From Clostridia bacterium (lineage in GTDB: Bacteria; Bacillota; Clostridia; Oscillospirales; CAG-272): a DNA stretch of 5,257 nt. Positions within the stretch are counted from its first letter, which is position 1; each line of letters begins with the position of its first letter. The translations under genes and the position numbers were made by a program. Below are positions 1 to 3,835 of the stretch, in pieces. The notes under the pieces were generated by a model that saw nothing but the letters and a program-made list of their open reading frames with translations, was not told the DNA's origin and searched no databases. The stretch lies in assembly GCA_017452565.1 (NCBI GenBank), contig JAFTMF010000005.1:1-5257 (forward strand), given 5' to 3'.

Positions 1-952
1 ACGTGACCGTATCCTTGTATTTTTTAGCACCGGTAATGCTATCCGTTGAGCACAAATGCTTGATGATTGCATCATCCATTTGCGCCTTACAGGGCAGTTC
101 GGAGGCCAGGATCAGGCGCTTGCCCCGCAACTCTGCCAAATCTGGCATAATGTTACGGTTGCTACTATTGATCAGTACATCGGTTGATACACTGTCACTA
201 TAAGTGCCTAACACACGGGCAATGGTATTGCACAAGGTAGACTTACCATTGCGCCCTCCTCCATATGCTATTACGATCGCCTCCTGCAACACCTTGCCGA
301 TAGCTGCAAGACCGCATATCTGTTGCACATAGTCTACCAGGTCCTGATCTCCGCTAAAAATCTGCAGCAAAAACGATTGCCATAACTCTGCGCCGCGACT
401 ACCGGGAGAGACGGCTGTAATTCTAGTGATGTAATCATTTGGGGAGTGCTTGCGTGCACCTTGCAGTCCCTTGCGTAGATCGTATGTAGCAGCGGGGGTA
501 CACAATAGATACGGATTGGCGTCTAAGACACACGAGTCAATCTGCAGTTTAGGACGCGCCTCCTGCAATGTGGCAGCGATGTGTTGGGTGCTGCGACGAT
601 CCAACGCATAGGCTTGATAAGTCTTAGCATCAAGATAGTCTTGATATATCTCTTGTTGCTCATCTGTCATTGTCATGACGGCCTTAGATTTGCCCACGTT
701 TGCGAGTATCACCGCCGCTCCGCTAGATTGCATTGCTAACTGTGCGTTATTGTAAGCGTCGTTGGCTTCTGCCAATTGCTGCTCCGTCAGTGCTTGTGCA
801 ACGCTCTGCGCATCAAGATTGCTCACTTGCCAACAGCGTCCGTCATAACGCAGGTAGCCGGTAGCGTTGGAGTACCGCAGGATGTTGCCGTAGCGTTTTG
901 CTAAGACGGTGGCTTGGCCTACATCGGTGTAGTCGGATGGTTTGTAGTTCAT
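1..952 (-). CDS. Phage/plasmid-type DNA primase-helicase (D5/P4 family), N-terminal part, runs off left edge
   Basis: Reading the minus strand from ATG 952 gives 317 residues with no stop before the edge. The start reads MNYKPSDYTDVGQATVLAKR, the usual opening of short D5-type primase/helicases in Firmicutes mobile elements. A D5_N-like region precedes an SF3 helicase core: Walker A GGGRNGKST at about residues 231-239 (Lys237) and a Walker B-like LILASE ending at Glu285, followed by the typical LCSTDSITGAKKYKD stretch. Members of this family unwind DNA, and some prime it, to start replication of phages, plasmids and integrative elements. ATG 952 was chosen because AAAGG (961-965) lies 7 nt upstream; an in-frame ATG at 985 has no ribosome site and lies within a hairpin region, and a stop at 992-994 closes the frame. 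The C-terminal sensor/winged-helix part is outside the window. No separate Toprim or AEP primase domain is visible, so helicase is the safer functional word. Confidence 0.93.
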   Translation of the reverse strand, partial: MNYKPSDYTDVGQATVLAKRYGNILRYSNATGYLRYDGRCWQVSNLDAQSVAQALTEQQLAEANDAYNNAQLAMQSSGAAVILANVGKSKAVMTMTDEQQEIYQDYLDAKTYQAYALDRRSTQHIAATLQEARPKLQIDSCVLDANPYLLCTPAATYDLRKGLQGARKHSPNDYITRITAVSPGSRGAELWQSFLLQIFSGDQDLVDYVQQICGLAAIGKVLQEAIVIAYGGGRNGKSTLCNTIARVLGTYSDSVSTDVLINSSNRNIMPDLAELRGKRLILASELPCKAQMDDAIIKHLCSTDSITGAKKYKDTVT

Positions 953-966
953 ATAGATGCCTTTCT

Positions 967-1006
967 GGGCCTGTGGCCCGGACATGGACGGTTATGCACC
1001 GTCCGG
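967..1006 (-). promoter_or_regulatory. Competing hairpins just upstream of the primase ribosome site
   Basis: Three perfect pairings are visible. GGACGGT (986-992) pairs with ACCGTCC (998-1004) around a 5-nt loop. GGGCC (967-971) pairs with GGCCC (975-979) around a 3-nt loop, ending one base from the AAAGG ribosome site. CCGGAC (978-983) pairs with GTCCGG (1001-1006). The third pairing shares bases with both others, so the RNA can take either two short hairpins or one long one. This layout fits attenuation or translational switching, or a folded replication-control RNA. No known riboswitch class was recognised. Confidence 0.5.
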
Positions 1007-1074
1007 TGTGGATTGGTGGATGATTGCTACTATGTAGCAGGTTTTTGCGATTATAATTGTGTACCTCCAATCTA

Positions 1075-1113
1075 GCACGGAGTACTTGTCCTTTCGTTGA
1101 TAGTTCTCCGTGC
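1075..1113 (+). terminator. Long-stem hairpin followed by a T-run (rightward terminator candidate)
   Basis: GCACGGAG (1075-1082) pairs with CTCCGTGC (1106-1113). After a T-T mismatch the stem continues as ACT/AGT, leaving a 15-nt loop. On the plus strand the stem is followed by ATTTTTTG (1114-1121), the classical form of a rho-independent terminator for rightward transcription. On the minus strand it would instead sit near the 5' end of the primase transcript, where it could protect or control the RNA. No plus-strand gene that would need this terminator is visible in the window. Confidence 0.55.
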
Positions 1114-1129
1114 ATTTTTTGTCTTCATA

Positions 1130-1171
1130 TATATATTATAAACGATTGGGGGGGGGTCAAATAAAAAAAAT
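1130..1171 (+). repeat. Left arm of the 42-bp inverted repeat
   Basis: The arm reads, from outside inward, an AT-rich block holding ATTATAAACGATT, then a run of nine G (1148-1156), then TCAAATAAAA. Relative to the right arm it differs by GGGT versus TGGG inside the G tract (two mismatches) and one A/T difference further in. The leftward TATAAT lies at 1140-1135. Confidence 0.9.
1135..1160 (-). promoter_or_regulatory. Leftward promoter candidate toward the primase gene
   Basis: On the minus strand a perfect TATAAT (1140-1135) is preceded by TTGACC (1160-1155), a five-of-six match to the -35 consensus. The spacing is 14 bp, short of the usual 16-18; using the overlapping TAATAT as -10 gives 16 bp. 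The spacer is largely a C homopolymer, so its length could change by slippage. This is sequence resemblance only. Confidence 0.5.
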
Positions 1172-1230
1172 CAAAAAATGAGCACCTACACCGCCCGCAT
1201 ACAGTCTGACGGCAGGCTAAAACCGCAAAA

Positions 1231-1278
1231 ATCCCCTGCATTTGGAGCAACCTACGCAGTAGTCCGAGTGCAGGGGAT
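1231..1278 (-). terminator. Central hairpin with 10-bp perfect stem; leftward terminator candidate
   Basis: ATCCCCTGCA (1231-1240) and TGCAGGGGAT (1269-1278) pair perfectly around a 28-nt loop. The loop itself can form CTAC-TGC-GTAG. On the minus strand the stem is followed directly by TTTTTGCGGTTTT, as in a rho-independent terminator for leftward transcription; the plus side lacks a T-run. It lies almost at the symmetry centre of the inverted-repeat element. The large loop is unusual for a plain terminator, so a structured RNA or a DNA-structure role remains possible. Confidence 0.55.
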
Positions 1279-1315
1279 AGGTTAGAATATAAACTGAAAG
1301 GTGAGGCGCGGTTTC

Positions 1316-1402
1316 ATGATGAAAAAAAGTCATTTATTTTATTTGCCCACCCCCCAATCGTTTATAATATATAGAGAGAGTATTGATGACGAATGGAGAT
1401 GA
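1316..1402 (+). CDS. Possible tiny ORF crossing the right repeat arm (28 aa)
   Basis: ATG ATG at 1316 opens a 28-codon frame starting MMKKSHLFYLPTPQSF and ending at TGA 1400-1402. GAGG (1303-1306, within AAAGGTGAGG) stands 9 nt upstream, a usable ribosome site. The frame runs through the right arm, including the TATAAT, so it could be chance. No family is recognised. It would be made only if transcription starts inside the 160-bp spacer or further left. Confidence 0.18.
   Translation: MMKKSHLFYLPTPQSFIIYRESIDDEWR
1332..1373 (-). repeat. Right arm of the 42-bp inverted repeat
   Basis: This is the inverted copy of the left arm. Read on the plus strand it ends with CCCCCCAATCGTTTATAAT followed by ATATA. 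Its C tract is broken as CCC-A-CCCCCC (1346-1355), whereas the left arm has nine uninterrupted G/C pairs. Confidence 0.9.
1343..1368 (+). promoter_or_regulatory. Rightward promoter candidate toward the recombinase gene
   Basis: This mirrors the leftward site: TATAAT at 1363-1368 is preceded by TTGCCC (1343-1348, four of six to TTGACA) with the same 14-bp spacing, or 16 bp to TAATAT. The C tract is interrupted by an A here. Transcription from this site would begin near 1375, giving a leader of nearly 390 nt before the recombinase start. Confidence 0.45.
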
Positions 1403-1410
1403 TAATACCA

Positions 1411-1436
1411 AGCTTGGCAAGAGAGACTTGCAAGCT
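1411..1436 (+). promoter_or_regulatory. Hairpin in the recombinase leader
   Basis: AGCTTGGCAAG (1411-1421) pairs with CTTGCAAGCT (1427-1436) with a single bulged base and a 5-nt AGAGA loop. It is not followed by a T-run, so it is not an evident terminator. It lies about 35 nt downstream of the expected transcript start from the right-arm promoter, a position suited to RNA stability or regulation. Confidence 0.45.
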
Positions 1437-1496
1437 CCACTCGCTATGCTTTGCCTTATTATGAACGCCAGAAACTGATTGAAAGGAAAACATAGA

Positions 1497-1625
1497 ATGA
1501 ATATCCGACTATATAGGCAGCGTAACTGTAGATCAGATCTGCCGAGAAACTACAGGTTGAGCATGCGAGTAATCGCGGAATGTGGGATAAATGACGGCAA
1601 ATATCTACGAAAAAAGAGATTATAA
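1497..1625 (+). CDS. Possible small basic protein (42 aa), unknown
   Basis: ATG 1497 opens a 42-codon frame to TAA 1623-1625. The product begins MNIRLYRQRNCRSDL and ends in a Lys/Arg-rich tail. AAAGGA (1481-1486) lies about 10 nt upstream, an acceptable ribosome site at the long end of the range. It precedes the recombinase gene on the same strand, where mobile elements often carry a small excisionase or regulator, but no helix-turn-helix or winged-helix signature is visible and no family is recognised. It overlaps the interleaved stems at 1516-1555, so it may instead be part of a non-coding leader. Confidence 0.3.
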   Translation: MNIRLYRQRNCRSDLPRNYRLSMRVIAECGINDGKYLRKKRL

Positions 1626-1762
1626 CCGTCTATCTCATGAATTTCGCAGACTGCATCGGAGAGCAGCCTAAAAAATCCTCCGTGCCCATAGTGGCGTGAA
1701 CGAAAACGGCGCGATTGGGGCGCGTTATCCCCTAAAAAATTAACCTTAGAAGGAGAATTTCA

Positions 1763-2671
1763 ATGAGAAAAGGAAGTTTAGTCAAGCAAATCAATGACGT
1801 GCTCAATGCGCTCATTCACTTCGACGGCGTCGACAAGTACGCCAATAAAAAAGAAGTCCTCCGGCGTATGATCGTTTCTCGACGAACGCTGGAGGCATAT
1901 AAAAGGGAATGCTGTACCTTTGCAAGATGGGTGCGGACACAGCATCCGAGCGAGGGAGTCAACACTTTGGAGCGGCTTCGCCCGTATGCGATTGAGTATC
2001 TCCACAGGAGTAAGCCTAACGGAGACAAGTACAGTGCGTGGACACTCCGACTGGAGCGATCTGCCATCGCCAAACTGTACGGTGTGAGTTGTAACGAAAT
2101 CTGCGCAGATCTGCCGATCCGCCGCAGAGAGGACATCACGCGCAGCAGAGGTGCCAGCACGAGAGATCGTTCTTATAGTGCGAAAAATCACCCCGACGTG
2201 GAGATGCTGGGGCGTGCTGCCGGACTGCGGAGGATGGATTTTTCACGGGTCAGAGCGTGCAATGTGCGGTTAGATGCGGACGGCTACGTCTACATATACG
2301 TGGACAAAAGCAAGGGCGGCAAGGAGCGTGAGATCCGTGTAGATCCCGACTTTGCTCAGTCGGTGCTGGAACTGGCAGCCCGAAGAGCACCCACGGAGCG
2401 GTTGATTCCTCAAGGTATGGTGCCCAAAAAGATGGACGAGCATCGCAATCGTAGAGCGTACGCGCAGGCGATGTTGCAACGCTTCTCAAGGCCGTTAGAA
2501 TCGCTTACAAGAGCGGAAAAGTACTATTGTAGGGGAGATGCCAAGGGCAAGGTGTTCGACCGTCAGGCGATGGCTATGGTCTCTCGCTGGCTGGGGCACG
2601 GATCGTTCAATCGAGACACGGGAAAATGGGAGGATCGGCTGAATGTGATCGCGGGATATTATGCGATTTGA
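1763..2671 (+). CDS. Tyrosine recombinase / integrase, complete
   Basis: The 302-aa product is a site-specific tyrosine recombinase, which cuts and rejoins DNA through a covalent 3'-phosphotyrosine. An N-terminal core-binding helical domain covers about residues 30-110. The catalytic domain shows the first arginine in GLRRMDF (Arg156 or Arg157), the beta-hairpin lysine in KSKGGKERE (Lys184-Lys187), HxxR in EHRNRR (His227, Arg230), LGH (His279) and a terminal VIAGYYAI where Tyr300 is the likely nucleophile, two residues from the C-terminus. ATG 1763 follows AAGGAG at 7 nt, and an in-frame stop lies at 1733-1735. It resembles integrases of Firmicutes mobile elements ending LGH...VIAGHY, but has a longer stretch between LGH and the tyrosine (SFNRDTGKWEDRLN). 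Adjacent to the inverted-repeat element and divergent from the primase, it could integrate or excise the element or invert DNA between repeats; which one is not decided by sequence. Confidence 0.95.
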   Translation: MRKGSLVKQINDVLNALIHFDGVDKYANKKEVLRRMIVSRRTLEAYKRECCTFARWVRTQHPSEGVNTLERLRPYAIEYLHRSKPNGDKYSAWTLRLERSAIAKLYGVSCNEICADLPIRRREDITRSRGASTRDRSYSAKNHPDVEMLGRAAGLRRMDFSRVRACNVRLDADGYVYIYVDKSKGGKEREIRVDPDFAQSVLELAARRAPTERLIPQGMVPKKMDEHRNRRAYAQAMLQRFSRPLESLTRAEKYYCRGDAKGKVFDRQAMAMVSRWLGHGSFNRDTGKWEDRLNVIAGYYAI

Positions 2672-2726
2672 GGGGACGGGAGGCGCATATCCGCGAAATG
2701 TGCAATCAGCTTCGTGGAGAAGAACG

Positions 2727-2761
2727 AGAGGAGGGACGGAGGCTCATCTCGTCCCTTCTCT
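2727..2761 (+). terminator. Terminator hairpin after the recombinase gene
   Basis: AGAGGAGGGACG (2727-2738) pairs with CGTCCCTTCTCT (2750-2761) over 12 positions with a single G-U pair and an 11-nt loop. It begins 55 nt after the recombinase stop. The downstream tract is pyrimidine-rich (TCCCTCTCC) rather than a pure T-run, so termination may be inefficient or shared with the next hairpin. Confidence 0.6.
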
Positions 2762-2764
2762 TCC

Positions 2765-2804
2765 CTCTCCTCCCGTCCTCCTTTGAGAGAGGGCAAGAGG
2801 AGAG
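2765..2804 (+). terminator. Second hairpin with T-rich tail, rightward terminator candidate
   Basis: CTCTCCTC (2765-2772) pairs with GAGGAGAG (2797-2804), followed by CGTTTTCTTCTC on the plus strand. An alternative inner pairing CCCTCTC (2763-2769) with GAGAGGG (2787-2793) competes with it. Together with the preceding hairpin it would stop transcripts of the recombinase gene before they run antisense into the AP2-domain gene. Confidence 0.5.
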
Positions 2805-2821
2805 CGTTTTCTTCTCGTAAT

Positions 2822-2872
2822 CTTCCTCCAAGCCTCTTCTCCTCGAAAGGAGGGGAAAAGAAAAGGAGGAAG
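2822..2872 (-). terminator. Large inverted repeat downstream of the AP2-domain gene
   Basis: CTTCCTCC (2822-2829) pairs with GGAGGAAG (2865-2872). The interior can pair further as CTCC/GGAG around a GAAA-containing loop. A smaller hairpin GATAG (2885-2889) / CTATC (2898-2902) lies between it and the stop of the AP2-domain gene. No T-run follows on the minus strand, so the call as terminator rests on position between convergent genes. Confidence 0.4.
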
Positions 2873-2921
2873 CGGTGGATACGCGATAGAAGGCTCGCTA
2901 TCTTGCGGATATGAGTGCGAT

Positions 2922-3722
2922 TCATGTTTGCCCGCTTGTCTCCCCCTGAACCACCATCGCAACCGCTTCTTGCTGCAGCTCCTCGTAAATCTCAAGCAGC
3001 TTGGTGGCGTCCTCGATGACGAGTTCCTTCGCTCGGGCGCGTGCTTTGATCGCATCTTCCATATCGTCGTAGCAGCCGAGGAAATAATTGACTCCCTTGT
3101 ATCGGATATACGCCTGCCACTTGTCCCGCTTGGGCGCAACTCCAACGTAGCCGCTTACGGAAACTGTGCTGATGGGATTGTCTCTCAGCACCTGCGCAAG
3201 GTTAGTGTTGGCGAAGGTTTTGTTCACTTTTTTGAGATGGGATTTCTGCAAGCAACCACAGCTGGAGGTATTGCCACTCAAAAGCCTCGTGGCGGGTAAA
3301 TCTATGGTGTTGCCGCAGCTGCAGACGCATTTCCAAACAATATCTCCGCGATTCTTAGCGCCCGTGGGCTCGATAGCGGTGAGATTGCCGAAGGTAATAC
3401 CGGCGATGTCCTTGGCTTTTCCGCGATTGAAGCGGATCTCGGAGCAGCCAACGAAGTCCAGATAGCGGTTGATGTACTTCACGTAATTGCGAATAGTCAC
3501 ATCCGAATATCCCTGTTTTTCCATATCCCGACGCCATTCCAGCAAGCGCTCTCTCGATAGCAGCTTGTCTTCGGGGAGGTAATCATACACCGCTTTCACG
3601 GTGCCATTAAATCGGCGAAGCATATTGGCAGATACGCCTTTGTCGGTTTCCATGCGGATGAAGGCGGTCATAGATTCGGCTGTCATTTGGTGGCTGATAT
3701 CGGCGGTTTTCTCGGATGTCAT
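2922..3722 (-). CDS. Integrase core-binding (SAM-like) + Cys-rich + AP2-domain DNA-binding protein, no catalytic domain
   Basis: The 266-aa protein joins three modules. Residues about 15-95 resemble the helical core-binding domain of tyrosine recombinases (LLEWRRDMEKQGYSDVTIRN, then YLDFVG). Residues about 105-160 form a Cys-rich, zinc-ribbon-like module with KCVCSCG (Cys132, Cys134, Cys136) and SSCGC (Cys155, Cys157), preceded by GITFGNLTAIE, a pattern seen in phage HNH/AP2 proteins. Residues about 188-240 form an AP2 domain (GYVGVAPKRDKWQAYIRYKG ... FLGCYDDMEDAIKARARA). The recombinase catalytic residues are absent and there is no HNH motif. ATG 3722 follows AGAGG at about 9 nt. The gene is codirectional with the surface operon upstream but separated by a strong hairpin, and no promoter is evident in the 28 nt between hairpin and start. 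The role is inferred: an accessory factor for recombination, a regulator, or a decayed homing-type protein. Confidence 0.85.
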   Translation of the reverse strand: MTSEKTADISHQMTAESMTAFIRMETDKGVSANMLRRFNGTVKAVYDYLPEDKLLSRERLLEWRRDMEKQGYSDVTIRNYVKYINRYLDFVGCSEIRFNRGKAKDIAGITFGNLTAIEPTGAKNRGDIVWKCVCSCGNTIDLPATRLLSGNTSSCGCLQKSHLKKVNKTFANTNLAQVLRDNPISTVSVSGYVGVAPKRDKWQAYIRYKGVNYFLGCYDDMEDAIKARARAKELVIEDATKLLEIYEELQQEAVAMVVQGETSGQT

Positions 3723-3750
3723 TGTACATTACCTCTTTTCGATGTGAAAA

Positions 3751-3793
3751 CGCAGTCCATTTCGACTTCACTCGGTGGTCGGAATGGACTGCG
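3751..3793 (-). terminator. Strong hairpin between the LysM gene and the AP2-domain gene
   Basis: CGCAGTCCATT (3751-3761) and AATGGACTGCG (3783-3793) form an 11-bp perfect stem. The 21-nt loop can pair further (CGAC/GTCG). On the minus strand it is preceded by AAAAGAAG and followed by TTTTC, as expected for a terminator of the surface operon. It lies only 28 nt before the AP2-domain gene start, so that gene may depend on read-through. Confidence 0.7.
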
Positions 3794-3803
3794 CTTCTTT
3801 TGC

Positions 3804-3825
3804 CAAACGACAACCGTTTGCGGTT
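3804..3825 (-). promoter_or_regulatory. Two mutually exclusive small stems after the LysM gene
   Basis: CAAACG (3804-3809) pairs with CGTTTG (3815-3820), and the overlapping AACCG (3812-3816) pairs with CGGTT (3821-3825). Only one can form at a time. They lie between the LysM-gene stop and the main terminator hairpin, so they could form part of a read-through switch or may be a protein-binding palindrome. Confidence 0.3.
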
Positions 3826-3835
3826 TATCCGTCTG

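Larger units (their letters stand above)
953..1128 (-). promoter_or_regulatory. Structured 5' leader of the primase-helicase gene
   Basis: This stretch lies between the leftward promoter-like site (-10 at 1135-1140) and the primase start. Read on the minus strand it holds, in order, the 1075-1113 hairpin, a good Shine-Dalgarno core GGAGG (1064-1068) with no ATG/GTG/TTG at a usable distance, a small hairpin TGCTAC-TAT-GTAGCA (1025-1039), and a GC-rich hairpin cluster (967-1006) directly before the ribosome site AAAGG (961-965). An 18-codon reading frame (1128 to 1072) could be translated, but it has no ribosome site. The orphan ribosome site suggests a decayed leader ORF or use of a rare start such as ATT at 1055-1057. 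The regulatory role is inference. Confidence 0.45.
1130..1373. repeat. 244-bp symmetric element bounded by 42-bp inverted repeats
   Basis: The arms 1130-1171 and 1332-1373 are inverted copies matching at 39 of 42 positions, with equal length and no gaps. The outer 24 bp are perfect and the match stops abruptly at both outer edges. The spacer of 160 bp (1172-1331) contains a separate hairpin whose centre (1254.5) nearly coincides with the element centre (1251.5). Each arm contains an outward TATAAT. The element lies between the divergently read primase and recombinase genes. Possible identities are a duplicated promoter/operator for both genes, a recombination target of the adjacent tyrosine recombinase, an origin-associated structure, or a MITE-like insertion; no clear target-site duplication is visible. 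Confidence 0.85.
1374..1762 (+). other. Long structured leader upstream of the recombinase gene
   Basis: No long gene fits here. The stretch holds a hairpin at 1411-1436 (AGCTTGGCAAG / CTTGCAAGCT, one bulge, 5-nt loop) and a pair of interleaved stems, GGCAG (1516-1520) with CTGCC (1539-1543) and CTGTAG (1526-1531) with CTACAG (1550-1555), which can form only as alternatives or as a pseudoknot. It also holds a 10-bp direct repeat CCTAAAAAAT (1667-1676 and 1731-1740) and a copy of the repeat-arm core CGATTGGGG (1712-1720). It ends with AAGGAG, 7 nt before the recombinase ATG. Confidence 0.5.
2672..2921. other. Hairpin-dense, purine/pyrimidine-skewed spacer between convergent genes
   Basis: The recombinase gene and the AP2-domain gene converge here. 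The spacer alternates long blocks that are nearly all A/G or nearly all C/T and contains several nested inverted repeats (listed separately). The short frames that cross it show low-complexity Arg/Ser/Pro/Glu translations and are not convincing proteins. The style resembles the repeated CCCTCTC/GAGAGGG intergenic elements seen in many gut Clostridia genomes, an impression from memory that was not checked. Confidence 0.55.

Noticed and set aside
159..168. TTGCTACTAT seen at 159-168, 1024-1033 and 4224-4233
   Set aside because: The copies lie in coding and unrelated contexts. The two longest share 13 bases, which is not far from chance in 5 kb, and no pattern of spacing or orientation supports a functional repeat.
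3..203. 66-codon plus-strand frame at the left edge
   Set aside because: It is antisense to the Walker A/B region of the primase-helicase, which is clearly the coding frame.
843..1115. 90-codon minus-strand frame overlapping the primase start
   Set aside because: It overlaps the recognised primase frame by over 100 bp in another frame, has no ribosome site, begins inside a hairpin, and has an Arg/His-rich composition typical of an out-of-frame reading.
1231..1278. Integron attC-like site
   Set aside because: The long stem with a large loop suggested attC, but no GTT-type core or R/L box pairs with the expected spacing were found, and no IntI-type insertion is visible in the recombinase.
1178..1285. 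35-codon plus-strand frame inside the inverted-repeat element
   Set aside because: There is no ribosome site upstream (A-rich only), and both arms of the central hairpin lie within the frame, so RNA/DNA structure explains the sequence better.
1386..1478. 30-codon frame starting MTNGDDNTKLGK
   Set aside because: It has only a weak purine stretch upstream, overlaps the 28-codon frame, and covers the 1411-1436 hairpin. It is mentioned within the ORF-cluster finding but not called as a gene.
1667..1740. Direct repeat CCTAAAAAAT as an att core
   Set aside because: It is only 10 bp, A-rich and 64 bp apart on the same side of the recombinase gene. There is no supporting tRNA end or matching copy elsewhere in the window.
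2659..2925. Several overlapping frames in the convergent spacer, both strands
   Set aside because: Translations are low-complexity runs caused by the purine/pyrimidine blocks and hairpins, without ribosome sites or recognisable domains.
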